Source: Malachius bipustulatus
Taxonomy: Eukaryota > Arthropoda > Insecta > Coleoptera > Melyridae
Direction: 5' to 3'
Assembly (NCBI GenBank): GCA_910589415.1
Contig: OU342636.1
Location: 41,865,735-41,929,734 of the forward strand
DNA: 64,000 nt
In this document: positions 26,201-37,689 of the stretch, piece by piece
Numbering within the stretch: the first letter of the stretch is position 1
Layout of the letters: each line of letters starts with the position of its first letter
Program-made: the position numbers and the translations under genes
The notes under the pieces: model-generated
Told to the model about the DNA's origin: nothing
What the model saw: the letters and a program-made list of their open reading frames with translations, nothing else
The model's database searches: none

Positions 26201-29200
26201 TTTCAAAATATATCAAAAATATTGGATGCATTGACGGAAGTTCAGTGGTCTTTTGTATTTCCTCTTGACTCAGTGGTGAAACCCCTATTCCCTAAACATT
26301 TTGCACATTCTTGACCCCAAAAATTCCGCCCATACTGCACCCGCCACTTTTTTTGACATTCTAATACCGGATTCTTAATCAGCGATCCCGAAGACCCCAA
26401 AATCATGTATTTTAGTAAAACGTTATGACTTGAATTAATTAATTGTGTGCAAAATTCAAAAAATTCAAAAAACATTGGGCCGGTAGGATTTGGCGCCCTC
26501 TATATTTGAACCCACCATGCAAATTTTTTTTAAAGAATGTTGATATGTTGCAGGAAAACTAAAAAACTACAACTTTTTGTAATAACTTATTTTCACCCTC
26601 GACTGATTGTTTTGTTGTAAAATCGAAAAAGCCATACCACCCCCTTATTTTGAACAATAAAAAATTTAAAAAACGTTCAAAAATTTTTCACATACAAGCA
26701 ACATTAACGAGACACGATTTCATCCCTTAAATTCAAAATGGTTGCCACCCCTTGAAGAATCCGGAGGGGGAAAGCTTGGCTGAAGTGTTCTAGTGGCAAC
26801 CCCTACCCACCATTAAAATTTTATCAACCTTCTAATTTTCTAATTAACATTCCAGATGTTTTTAATTTATAGTTAGCTGTGATATTTTTCTTAATGTAGG
26901 GTACCCTGGACAGTTGATTTGAGCTAAGAAAGTTCAAATGGTTTGCACTTTGCTCATATTACCATTAGGATTAATATTTCTACATTACATAAGTTAATTT
27001 TTTTTAAATTATGAAAACAATCAATCCAATATGTTATTGGTTTTGTTGTTATGGTTTAGTAACAAATATCTAATTATTGACTAACCATTTTTTAAAGTTT
27101 TAACTTCATTTACAAGGTTCATTACATTTTCAATATCTGTCAATCATTTTATAACAATAATTATTGGATAGTTTAATATCTCTTAAATATTATCTTATTA
27201 TAAACACAAGCTCGATTATCTGAAGTAATGTGGATATTAATAATGAGGACTTGAATGCTCTTTCAAATTTCGGATACGGATTCACAATCATTCCGTATAA
27301 ACCGGCGGTTTTAAAAATCAGTTTTGTTCCGGATAAAGCGGATTCCGGATAATCGTAATTCAGATAATCGAGCCTCTACTGTATTTAAAATACCAAAGGT
27401 AGTTAAAAAACCCACACACACACACACAAAAGGACATAATATTTATTATAAAAAATTTAAAACAATGAAGGAATGCCAAAACTCCAAATGCAACCTATTT
27501 TTAATGTAAGTTCAAAATACCTACTCCAAATAATATTTTGCTATTTTGGCAGCACAGCACACCCAAAACTCTAATTTTAAAACATCTGGTATGAGATATA
27601 CTTCCTAAATCTATATGTTTAATCGTTTCAGTCCAAGTCCTGAAGGTACATGTGGAGCATTGTTGAAATGCTTACTTAATGACAGAATGGAGCATAAATT
27701 AAGTGTAGGTATACTTACTCTCCCAAATTAAGCAGTTTCTTGACTGAACAATTTTCCACAACAGATATATCGGAATTTTCCACGTCCACTAAGACTAATT
27801 TTGGTCCACTTAATCCCAGGATAGGGTAACAGAATGAAGCCGACTGTACAGGCCTGGACAAGTTATACAGTTCTGCAACTGTGATATGTTTCTTTTCATT
27901 TTCACTCTTGAAATCAACGACTACCCTAGAAAAATTATATGTAACTAGTTACCTAAAGAAAATTATTAATAACAAATTCAAACCTCTCTATTTTTTTATT
28001 TTTAACCTAAATATCATGTAAATGAACTTTTTACATGCAGTTTTATTATTTTCTTTACATTGTAATTGAATGATCCGCGAATTTGAACTGTTAAATTTAG
28101 GGCGATCTAGAGGATGTAGGAATTTTAGAAAAAACTGCAAAACCTTATTCAATATTAGACAAAAGATATTTTGATTTCACTTAATTTTCATTTCAATAGA
28201 ATAATAATATTTTCTATACCAGAAGCAATTTTACACAAAGTGTTAGGTACTAAAAAAATGTTGTTAAATATCCTCTTAAGTCTTAAATGACCATATTTTC
28301 TTTATTACTCGTAATTAAGGAGGTATTAAGAAGGTAACCAAATTATTTTAAAATTAATTGTTATTCTTGAAGGTGTTTGAAAATAATTTTTGATTTTGCC
28401 TTTCTTGAAAATTTAAATAACTTATTAGTTTCTTTAAAACACAGCACCCTGTTTTTTATTTCTTATCTTACTCAAAATAAAATTTGGTTATTTCATGTTA
28501 CCAAAAAGACCTATACATTAAAAAAAAAAAACAACATTAAAATTTGATCCTGAATTTAATTCTAAACAAGATTTAAACATTAAAATTTATACTCAAGCCA
28601 AAAAATCCAAAAACGAAAATAAAATGGCAACATATTATTTAAAAAGAAAAATTGATAGTTGATGTCAATTACCTACTCGCGATCTTGTTAAAAATATTTT
28701 TATTAAAATGAGGTTTTTCAGTATGTTAGCGTGAGTTTTTAAGCTCTCTAGGTAGCCTTTCAAATTTAATTCCCAATGGTCCACTTTTACGGATCATCCC
28801 ATATTACATCTTAATTTTGTACCTACTTGAAACACGATTCTTAAAATATCAAGTTTTTTCAATTTATTCTAAAATAATACTGAACAGAATAAATGAATTT
28901 AAAAATTAACACAAAATTCAAGAAAAATAACATAGTTACATATTTTTTCAATTTATCTAATGGAAGACTGAAAAAAAAAGAAATAGAATACCTGTATATC
29001 TGAGAGTTCCGAGTTACTAACAAAAAGTGTTCAACATAATTGTCAGTTTCTGATTTCTCATGAAAGGATGCAACATAATTTTTACCTTCCACTGCTTCAT
29101 CAGATTCTTCAACCACGTTACTAAAAAAATAAGACAAATGTAGAATTATCTAGCTTATGCTCAATAATGAAAAACATTAAAATGCAAAAAAATGCTGCAA

Positions 29201-31058
29201 AATAAGCTATACAAAATTCATGAGTGAGGCACTTATTTAATGTCTTATCCCTTCAGGAGGCCTTCAATACTATGGAATAAGGAATCCTTGCTATTCTTTG
29301 AAGAAAACAATAGTAACCAAAGTGAAATTAAGAAAGAGTTTAAATTTTAAAGTAACTTTAATTTAATGACATCTTGTAAATACCATTTATGTTGTACGGT
29401 AAATCTTGTCAATGGTATTAGAGATCTATAAAAAAATCTATAAGCAATCTGCATCAAGTTTTTAGAAACAGCCGGGTTATGTCTGAATGGATAGTTTTCA
29501 AATCATACAAATAGAGTTATCCTCCTGAAAATAATGGCAAACTACCAGAAGTATTCTTGCTGAGTTACACTTTTCAAATAGAAATAGTGCTGCTGGCGAT
29601 ATGAATGATCCCCATGTTTGTGGGTAAAGTACGTAAAGTACACATGACAGACTTTGCGAATATAAAGTCATGATTTATTTACTTAAAATATTAAATTGTT
29701 ATTATTATTCCTCATCTTATCTAGTGGTTGAATTTTGTTTCAACAATTATAAGTCGTCATACATATGTTACTTGAGCTATAAAAAAGCTATCGACTATAA
29801 GAAATTTTTTTTTCCTCAACACAAACAAATTCACTGGAACAGCGTTCCCAATATAAAGGATCTGGTTTTATTCTCACCTGGTAAAGAGACAAGGAACATC
29901 ATTTGATCTAACATCAAATAACTTGATAACACCATTTTTCTGACAAATTAACAAGAAGAAACCATTTTGCGAAAGAGCAAATGTGTCAATGTTTGCTTCA
30001 AAAGATTTATTGTGTAAAATGCCAGAGCAACAATTATTACTAAATATCTTCAGTGAGTTGTTTATAAACAAAAAGAGCTTGCCGTTATGAACAAAAGCGT
30101 CGACCTGCGGAAGGTAATCATCCTGAAACATGTAAGAAATGTTAGAGAAAAATTTTATATCCTAGAAAGTAAAATTAAGTATATCTTATATACAAATAGT
30201 GTCCCAGTTTTTCCCAATAAAATTTCTTCTGGGTAAAAAGTTTTATATTAACTTTGTAGTTTTTTTTTTAACTCCTTGAGTAACATAACATGTTAATCAT
30301 TTAAAATAGAAATACTACACATGTAATCTTAGCTAAATAGTCTTTCAAGGTCGTATTAAATTACACTATGTTGAAACATTGAATATTATGGTGTCACGTA
30401 AAATTTGAAGGTTATTAAAACGATCATTGAACATTTTTGACATTAAAACCCCCGAGAAGCAAGATATTTAATATCTAAATGACATGTCACTGGCTTTGTT
30501 GTCATTTTTTTTTATCAAAAACACTCTGTATTTTATAATCTGTCAAAAAATTTCATTGATCTCTTACCTTCAAAGACCTTGAAAGACTATACATAAAATT
30601 AAATGTGTATGTCTCGAGATATTTGACTGTTTCCAGACTTTTTGGACACCTCTTACATTTGAATTAAAAAATTTCCTTTTTTTCTGAATTTATTACAATA
30701 TTTAATAATGAATATAAACTGAATTTCTTTAAGTCGTGCATATGTGAAAACTGAATAAAAAAGTGTCAAGACATTCCTAAAACAAGAAAAAAAAAGTGAA
30801 CTAAATATTGTAATCAATTTGATACAAAACCGAGTACAAAACTTATGATAAAAAAAAATAAAAATTTACATCCAGCGAAGAGTATTTTATGATATTATTA
30901 TGAGTAGAGAAGTAACTTACAGATAATTCTATTGATGTCTTTACTGTTGCTAAAGTAACAGTTTCGTATAAACTGTCTCCATCAGCTTGACTCCTCGGTC
31001 CGAAATTGATGGTTTCGTTATTTTTATCATACCCACATTCAACAATATCAAAATCCAT
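11254..31058 (-). CDS. rod: Rough deal / KNTC1, RZZ-complex kinetochore protein
   Basis: Rod joins Zw10 and Zwilch in the RZZ complex, which builds the outer kinetochore corona and recruits Spindly-dynein and Mad1-Mad2 for the spindle checkpoint. Sixteen exons join without a frame break: 31058-30921, 30122-29878, 29120-28992, 27925-27719, 23891-23692, 22972-20453, 19622-19543, 19486-18713, 16217-15858, 15650-15497, 15377-15277, 12949-12787, 12300-12099, 12014-11829, 11660-11432 and 11358-11254. They give 1930 residues and a TGA stop. Residues 1 to about 310 suit the N-terminal beta-propeller. Exon 6 (840 codons) starts the alpha-solenoid, with RLARLLKKKKFEEAETFAK typical of Rod. From about residue 1150 the Rod C-terminal region follows. 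Human KNTC1 is 2209 and fly Rod about 2090 residues, so a small in-frame exon could be missing. The donor of exon 10 (GTTATT) is weak. Introns 4 and 8 carry most of the transposons. Confidence 0.9.
13349..14363. repeat. Foldback element in rod intron 11
   Basis: The ends are tatacaggatgttgaaaaac (13349) and the mirrored caacatcctgtata (14350-14363). Weaker mirrored blocks lie inside, for example cgagatataaaat against atatctcgg, each near its end. There is no coding frame. A partial copy at 41880-44112 aligns to its middle and right-hand part in reverse orientation. A pogo-like end sequence (ggctcgattatcc, 14239) lies inside. Confidence 0.7.
16441..16466. repeat. AAT microsatellite
   Basis: A simple run of about eight AAT units in rod intron 8, just upstream of the LINE fragments. 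Confidence 0.85.
16500..17110 (+). pseudogene. Non-LTR retrotransposon ORF2 C-terminal fragments
   Basis: Positions 16534-16857 encode a tail module reading IIDRKVTSNRPDIVAVDKK, VVLVDVAIP and VIPVVLSSTG. This C-terminal domain (RPDI ... D ... DVAIP, resembling a PD-(D/E)xK nuclease core) is common in RT proteins of one insect LINE group. Positions 16990-17110 hold a second, unrelated RT scrap (LLLYKAQIRSSLENCSHVWS). Both are on the plus strand, antisense to rod in its intron 8. Neither has an intact ORF; both are dead fragments. Confidence 0.65.
17111..18371 (+). pseudogene. Decayed non-LTR retrotransposon copy
   Basis: In shifting frames this stretch encodes VDYQKAYDSIPQSWLAW near 17120 (RT motif A region, with the second catalytic Asp expected downstream missing). 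Around 17710-17960 it reads LHPKTEGFIMTIQDQ and CRKCTSGCKILAGTEY. The C-terminal module follows at 18120-18360 (IRRIWKQEKVTIIPVIIS, VTGIMPKT). The order matches the LINE group of the 16534-16857 tail, with internal deletions and many stops. About 85 bases near 18015-18100 are not LINE sequence but match the repeat at 60057-60150. It sits in rod intron 8. Confidence 0.6.
23941..26139 (+). mobile_element. Decayed Tc1/mariner-type transposon with long inverted ends
   Basis: The terminal arms are about 270 bases. The left arm includes gaaagtggaccattag, agtgagtttctttttcaatg and tgtttgttcactgacgtcta. The right arm carries the reverse complements up to ctaatggtccacttttgcg, and TA borders it on both sides. 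Between the arms, plus-strand frames give relics of a Tc1/mariner transposase. There is a helix-turn-helix piece (LGVSKSSCYRV, near 24910), then LFSEDKTFMLNGS and RIWSRKNLYIFQE near 25080-25160, the usual DDE region around the first catalytic Asp (here SED). Frameshifts and a nested palindrome at about 24348-24782 show it is dead. It lies in rod intron 4. Confidence 0.75.
24348..24782. repeat. Near-perfect hairpin insertion with 12-bp direct repeats
   Basis: Arms of roughly 185 bases (left about 24393-24590, right about 24594-24770) are almost identical in reverse complement, from ttcataaaacagtgaattg inward to agccttccagagtac, leaving a loop of about a dozen bases. The only clear arm differences are a nine-base insertion near 24443 and a few loop-proximal changes. 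The 12-bp string ctatttctagta flanks it at 24348-24359 and 24771-24782. About 33 unpaired bases separate the left direct repeat from the left arm. It interrupts the mariner-like element. The two mirrored short open frames here are products of the palindrome. Confidence 0.8.
26230..27200. other. Intronic stretch without recognised features
   Basis: Part of rod intron 4. It contains patches richer in C (cctacccacc, gccataccaccccc) that look like remains of unclassified repeats. No coding exon or inverted repeat can be defined. Confidence 0.4.
27202..27382. mobile_element. Short pogo/Tigger-type MITE
   Basis: The inverted ends are ctcgattatctgaa (27211) and ttcagataatcgagcctcta (27359). The right end closes with cctctactgta, the CAGTAGAGG terminus typical of pogo/Tigger elements. 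Internal ccggataaagcggattccgg-like palindromic bits occur. It is about 180 bases without coding capacity, in rod intron 4. Confidence 0.65.
29515..29630 (+). mobile_element. Old fragment of SINE family B
   Basis: aatggcaaactaccagaagt, attcttgctgagt and gatccccatgtttgtg align in order with the SINE at 4934-5241 (aatggcaaaccaccacaagt, acccttgcctagt, ggtcccatatgtctgtg). The tRNA-like head is missing. It sits in rod intron 2, inverted relative to the gene. Confidence 0.55.
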
Positions 31059-31438
31059 TTCAACCAGAAACTATCCTTTGTAGCTTGAAAAGATTACAGC
31101 ACCTGTAATATATTCGTAAACTTTTTAAACACTTGCTTTCCTGAATTATAATTAAAAAATTGATTCGTGCTTCGGGAATTCGCGAGTGATGTTGTGAATA
31201 CCATATTATTTTCTCAAATAATTTCACCTTACAAGTGAATTCTTCTGTTACTATCAAGGACTTATCACACTGCCTTGATAGCCCGGATAGCCTTATCTTT
31301 TGCATTTTATTGCTTCTCTAACAATATGATAAAATTAAAAATAAAATTTAAATTAATAACATAATATTATAATAAAACTGACATTAAATTTACCCAATTA
31401 AGAATACCCCTGACTACAGAGGTCATTCAATAAGCAAA

Positions 31439-33592
31439 ATGAGTAGCTCCCATAACCCCACATCATCCCAAACAAATCAACCACTTGAAAACACCTACGC
31501 TAAAATAACACGAAAGCAACCAGTCACTAATTTCCCTAAAAGGGAAATTATCATAATCAATGTAATTGAAGAAATTAAACTTCCTGAATATACAGGGTGT
31601 CCCAGCTTATTCGAAGCGGTCTCTGTAGGCCAAACGATGAATTTTTTCCAAAAATTTTTTGAAAATTCAAGTACAGGATCACAATGGCCATAATTTAAAA
31701 TTATTTTGGAGTATACAGAGTGTCCCATATGAGAGTGGCATATCAAAGTTATGTTTTTTTAAATGGAATGCTCCTATGTTATTGCATTTTTAGATTGTCT
31801 GAGAAGAGGAAATAAGATTGGTTGTTACAGTTGGTATTTAAATTCAGAAGTTTTTGAGTTATAAACAAGTGAAAATCGTCATTTTTCAAGTTCAAGGCCC
31901 TGTACAACGAAAACGGTTCAAGATAGAGAAAAACGGCTTACATGTCCCTATTTTACTTTTTCATGTACTATTCTATGGTATAGAAACATTTGTACTTTCT
32001 TTGATTTTTTTATTTGGCGACGCGTGGAGAAATCTCAGAATTTTTCAAATTTTTTATCACCCTGTATAAACATTTTATCTACATCATGGGATAGTACATG
32101 AAAAGTTAAAATAGGGACATGTAAGCCGTTTTTCTGTATCTTGAACCGTTTTCGTTGTACAGGGCCTTGAACTTGAAAAATGACGATTTTCACTTGTTTA
32201 TAACTCAAAAACTTCTGAATTTAAATACCAACTGTAACAACCAATCTTATTTCCTCTTCTCAGACAATCTAAAAATGCAATAACATGGGAGCATTCCATT
32301 TAAAAAAACATAACTTTGATATGTCACTGTCATATGGGACACTCTGTATACTCCAAAGTAATTTTAAATTATGGCCATTGTGATTCTGTACTTGAATTTT
32401 CAAATTTTTTTTTGAAAAAGTCCATTGTTTGGCCTACAGAGACCGCTTCGAATGAGCTGGGACACCCTGTATTGTTGCTGTAGGAAAAATCGTTAACCCT
32501 CGTAACATATTATTTGCTTCCCGTATATCGAATAATAGGATATGCATTTATCTCTCCACAAAAGAGCTTGTAGATGAGATAGTTGAAAAACATGGGAAGA
32601 TCACGATCGATGATCAACATCTAAATGTCCGTCGTCTAGTTACGCCAGCAAAGCGAATCATATTATCAAATGTAAGTCCATGTATACCACACAATATAAT
32701 CGAAAGAGCCCTAACCGACATAGGAACTAAACTGGTTTCACCAATTACATTCTTGAGGACCACATTTATCTCAGAAGAATACAGCCACATCATGAGCTTC
32801 CGCAGACAATTCTTCATACAGCCTGATGAAGATCCCCAACTGCCCTCCTCAATAATTATTGATTACGAAGAACCGACATACAGAATATTTATCACCTTTG
32901 ACGAAATTAGGTGCTTTCTTTGCAAGGAAAGTGGGCATATAACCAAGCACTGCCCCAAACAACAACAACAAGACGATATATTGCTACCACAAACACAAAT
33001 TTCCAATAACTTCCAAAGTATTCAATCTACAGAGGAGACAACTGAAGATTTTTCGGGTAGCATAGGTATTACGCCTCCTCAACATAATTCTTTTATACCT
33101 AATAGCAGGCCTACAAAAAGAACCTCTACGACCATCGAATCTACTTCCACCGAAAATTTGGCCATTTCCCAAGCTGATACTAGGGATACAGAAAAACCCA
33201 GGGACCCCATGTTCTTGATACCTAATCCATTGAAAAGGCCCACGAAAATTTCCCGAACTGACGCATCTAACAAAACCGCCCCAACAACAATAGAAATGAT
33301 GACACCGGCCAAGATTCCCTACTTAAAAACAAATCCCGTTATTCCATTTGAAACCTTATCTGACTTCCTAGATAACGCCCATGGCAATCCAGATCCACTG
33401 AGCCTTGCCAGAACATACACCGACGATATTGTTGAACTCCTTAACAGTCTGACAGCTATATACCCTTATCTCTCACATAGATCCATAAAAAATCGGTGTA
33501 TTAGAATTGCCAAAAAAATTAAAAGGAAGATAAACAACGATGAAACTGAGGACGCTGAGGACACTGACGCCTCATCAGTGACTTCCTTTTAA
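31439..33592 (+). pseudogene. LINE ORF1 (gag-like) split by a foldback element
   Basis: ORF1 starts at ATG 31439 (MSSSHNPTSSQTNQP) and reads to LPEY at 31590. It is then broken by the palindrome 31591-32471 and resumes as VAVGKIVNPRN near 32474, ending with TAA at 33590-33592. The 3' half encodes one CCHC zinc knuckle, CFLCKESGHITKHC, at 32914-32955. It is followed by a Thr/Ser/Pro-rich linker and an acidic tail. This is the nucleic-acid-binding ORF1 product of jockey-clade LINEs, which packages the element RNA. The upstream RNA-recognition-like part (IYLSTKELVDEIVEKHG) is also typical. It lies about 380 bases upstream of the rod start codon, divergent to rod. Confidence 0.8.
31591..32471. 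repeat. Long palindromic foldback element inside LINE ORF1
   Basis: The ends are tacagggtgtcccagctt and the mirrored agctgggacaccctgta. The arms of about 390 bases are close to perfect (gcggtctctgtaggccaaac; gtgtcccatatgagagtggc against gccactgtcatatgggac-like; tataaacaagtgaaaatcg; tgtacaacgaaaacggttc). The centre is near 32030. It is the same family as 6050-6881. It carries no gene and splits ORF1. Confidence 0.85.
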
Positions 33593-33629
33593 AAGATTAA
33601 CAACCTTTTCATTTTAATATTTATCTATA

Positions 33630-36600
33630 ATGCTTTTTCTCCAGTGGAATATAAATGGATTTTATAATCACTTACCGGAACTACAACATCTAATTGCCCA
33701 AGACAATCCTGCAATCATATGCTTACAAGAGACGCATTTTAAAAATGACCATTGCCACAATCTTCGGAACTATATAGGATACAAACAAAACAGGACAAAC
33801 GCACCAAAAGCCAGCGGTGGCGTCGCCACTTATACAGGGTGTCCCATAATATGTGGGCAATCTCCCGGATCTGGGTAAATTTCGTAAAAATAAATGAAAA
33901 AATAGCTATAAAATTAATTCCTCAGAGACACCCCTGCAAAGATATTAGCTGTTGAAGTTGAGGGTTGAAAATCAATTTTTTGCAATAACTTTTTTATTTC
34001 TTGAACGATTTTGATAATTTTTGGTTTTATTCTGTATTATTTTGGACTGTTTAGAATAGTGTTTCATAATCTTTGGTAGCACATACATAGACCTCGGGAT
34101 GGCATAACCCCCTCATTCACTTGAAAGAAAACAATAAAAATAATAATTTTACAGTTTTTTAAGGTTAATTTTCTTTTTATTTGATATTTTTTACATAAAA
34201 AATGTATCCTTATTTATTTCGATAGAGCGAACCGTTATCGAGATAAACGTCCTTCTAATAGGTGATGCGTCGCAGGAACTTTCCAAATTTCAAGTAAATT
34301 TAAACAAGATGGCTGACCTTTGACAGTAAATTGAGCAGAAAACAAAACAATAACTTAATTAAATACACGTCAAATAGTGTCAAAGATTTCATTTCATGCA
34401 GATTCAATTCTAACTGATTTTAAAATGAGCTACACAAACGCTGAATACGCAGAAAATCAGTTAGATTTGAATCTGCATGAAATGAAATCTTTGACACTGA
34501 CGTGTATTTAATTAAGTTATTGTTTTGTTTCCTGCTCAATTTACTGTCAAAGGTCAGCCATTTTGTTAAAATTGACTTGACATTTAGAAAGTTCCTGCGA
34601 CGCATCACCTATTAGAATGACGTTTATCTCGATAACGGTTCGCTCTATCGAAATAAATAAGGATACATTTTTTATGTAAAAAATATCAAATAAAAAGAAA
34701 ATTAACCTTAAAAAACTGTAAAATTTTTATTTTTATTGTTTTCTTTCAAGTGAATAAAGGGGTTATGCCATCCCGAGGTCTATGTATGTGCTACCAAAGA
34801 TTATGAAACACTATTCTAAACAGTCCAAAATAATACAAAATAAAACCAAAAATTATCAAAATCGTTCAAGAAATCAAAAAGTTATTGCAAAAAATTGATT
34901 TTCAACCCTCAACTTCAACAGCTAATATCTTTGTAGGGGTGTCTCTGAGGAATTAATTTTATAGCTATTTTTTCATTTATTTTTACGAAATTTACCCAAA
35001 TCCGGGAGATTGCCCACATATTATGGGACACCTGTATAAGCATCGACTACCAATCTGAGGAGTTCCCGATAAACTCTGACTATGAAGTTATATATGAGTG
35101 ATAACCAATCTCACACAAAAAATTGCCATTATCAACGTATATAGTGCAAACAATCAAACCCTCACTAATGACGGACTTCAAGCAATCCTTGACCAAATAC
35201 CACACCCGTGTATCATTCTAACTGATTCTAATGCCCACAACATACTCTGGGGCTCTCAAAACACAGATCAAAGAAAAAAACAAATGGAAACTTTTATTAA
35301 CAACAACAACCTCGTCCTTCTTAATTCAGGAGCTGGGACTCGATACAACCCCTCGACAGGTGAATTCTCAGCTATAGATTTGTCTATATGCAGCGCATCA
35401 ATCGCTTCGTACATAGCACAATGGCAGCCTTACGAATATTTATACAACAGTGACCACCTCCCCATTAAACTCAACTATATAGGCGGATCAACAAACTCAT
35501 CAGAAACTATACCTCCCAAATGGAGAATATCCTTAATGGTAATATCTGGAATTATATTAACAACTTTCTTTGTAACCGATCATTCAGGGTGAAAGCCAAT
35601 GCAACTATATCAGCAAAACATGAGTTAGAAACAGGAATTCCTCAAGGATCTACCATTAGCGTAACGCTATTCCTGATTACCATAAACGATATCTTCGAAC
35701 ACATCACCTGTCCGATAAGAACAATAATGTACGCAGATGACCTTGTGATATATGCAGTCGGGAAGAACCGGGACCATATGAAAGATCTTATCCAGAACGC
35801 AATCAGCAACCTCCAAATCTGGTCAAAATCTACAGGATATACATTCTCAGCTGAAAAAACGCAATGTATTTTATTTACAAAGAAAAAATCCCCTATAATA
35901 CCTGAGATATATCTCTATGGGAAATCATTGCAATTTAACAAATCCATCAAATACCTGGGAATCCACTTTGATCATAGACTTACTTGGAAGAACCACATCG
36001 AACACATTAAAACATCATGCAACAAGTCCCTCTGTCTCATGAGATGTGTAGCTAGCAACCAATGGGGAGCAGATACCTCTGTTCTGTTAAGCCTGTATAG
36101 AACACTAATCAGGTCCAAGACCGACTATGGTCTCCTTGTGTACTCTACCGCCAGCAAGAGGCTATTAAAACACATCAAAACTATCCTCTCCGTATAGCAC
36201 ATCAAAACTCTCCGTATAGCTCTCGGTGCTTACCGTACCAGCCCAACTGAAAGTTTATACGCCCTTGCCAACGAATTACCACCGCTACTAAGAAGTAAAC
36301 AACTGGCCCTCAACTATGCTACCTCAGTCGCCACGACACCCCAAAAACCTACATACAATAATACATTTGCTCTCCGCTTCCAAACATTATATGCAAACCT
36401 ATCCCATAATCAAGTACCCTTCTACGAAAGATTAAATCGAATCCTCCAAGAAATCGACTACAAACTCCCAAATATTTCTCCTCTCAAGTATGACCTTCTC
36501 CCCTGGAAGTCTCAGCCCATTAAGACTGATTTGATACTTTCCAAATATAACAAATCCTTCCATAATAAAAGCAGAATTTAATAAAATGTGCGAGAAGTAT

Positions 36601-37404
36601 GCCGAGTGTCAGTTCATCTATACCGACGCATCTAAAATAGAACACCGAGTTGGATCAGCATTTGTCTCACCGGAAGGCCCCAAACTATACCACCTCAACA
36701 ACTGTAGCATCTTCACGGCAGAAATCTATTCCATACTCCAGGCAATTAAATTTACCAGTATTCACCCTCACCAAAAATACGTAATTGCCAGCGATTCATC
36801 AAGTGCCATCATTGCCTGTCAGAACTTATATCCACAAAATCCAATAGTCCAAATGATACACAAAGAAATTCATCTTCACCCCGTAAAAATAAACCACCCC
36901 ACGTTCATCTATGTACCCTCACACACTGGCATAGCAGGTAATGAACAGGCCGATGAAGCTGCTCGGGAAGCAGCGCTATTAGAAGACCAAACCAACCCAA
37001 TCCATATCCACACAGATATCAGAAACCAACTTAAGCAAAAAATTATCGACCTTCACAACAGAGAATGGCAACAAACCCACAACAAACTTCTGTCAATCCA
37101 ACAAGATATCCGCAGAGTTCTACCGAAACCTAAAACCAGAAAAGCACAGGTCATTACAAATAGACTACGAATAGGACACACCAAAATCACCCACGAACAC
37201 CTCCTCAAAAGATCAGAACCACCTATTTGTGACACATGTCTAACAGCGATTACAGTAGAACACCTTCTCCTGGACTGTCACAAATTTAACAGAGAAAGAA
37301 GAGATCTCAACCTCCCCCACAATATAAAGGACGTACTTGACCCAAAGAACATCACCAATGTCCTAAACTTTCTAGAGATAACTGGGCTAGCTAACAAGAT
37401 TTAG
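33630..37404 (+). pseudogene. LINE ORF2: endonuclease, RT, RNase H, broken
   Basis: ORF2 starts at ATG 33630 (MLFLQWNINGF). The endonuclease shows LQWNING and CLQETHF (catalytic Glu). It is cut at about 33830 by a palindrome and resumes about 35040 with AIINVYSANN, LTDSNAHN, AIDLSICS and SDHLPI (catalytic Asp-His). At about 35515 a deletion removes the RT fingers and motif A. RT resumes with motif B (GIPQGSTIS, 35636) and motif C (MYADDLVIY, 35729). A 23-base tandem duplication at about 36172-36220 brings in a stop. RNase H lies at 36586-37404 with YTDASKI, AEIYSIL, ASDSSSA and GNEQADEA, so its acidic residues are kept. The missing motif A alone makes it inactive. Confidence 0.85.
33831..35039. 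repeat. 1.2-kb near-perfect palindrome inside LINE ORF2
   Basis: The left end tatacagggtgtcccataat mirrors the right end attatgggacacctgtata. The arms of about 570 bases match nearly throughout (gggcaatctcccggatctgg, aacttcaacagctaatatc, cgaggtctatgtatgtgc, cgcatcacctattag). The centre lies near 34430 (tgaaatgaaatc flanks). TA borders it on both sides. No coding capacity. The few arm differences are single bases, so the insertion is young or the arms are homogenised. Confidence 0.85.
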
Positions 37405-37689
37405 TGTCAACATACGCGCTTGATTATATCATTAATGCCTCTAATTATTAATATTAAGCAAATGTAATGTAATAACATTGGGACCGCTAATAACCTAAAT
37501 GGTTGATGCGGATTTATTAAATAAAAAAAAAAATTAAAAAATTTTATGAATACTCTATCATGGTATTGATGCCGCTGTGAGAGCAAGCAACTAGAGCTCC
37601 AAATAAAAAAGAAAAAAGAAACTAAACAGTGGAGATAATATGTGAAGTTAATTCATTATAAGTAAATAGTTTAAGAAACAATAATTGCA

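Larger units (their letters stand above)
31439..37530 (+). mobile_element. Jockey-like LINE, multiply interrupted
   Basis: The whole element runs from the ORF1 start (a short 5' UTR before it is not delimited) through ORF2 to an A-rich tail at about 37505-37530. Order: gag with CCHC knuckle, APE-type endonuclease, reverse transcriptase, RNase H. Two unrelated palindromes (31591-32471 and 33831-35039) are inserted in it, and there is an internal deletion near 35515. Codons are richer in C and A than the neighbouring genes. It is dead as it stands. Confidence 0.8.

Noticed and set aside
31060..31305. 81-codon minus-strand frame just upstream of the rod ATG
   Set aside because: It ends next to the rod start and is most likely 5' UTR or promoter; no family similarity.
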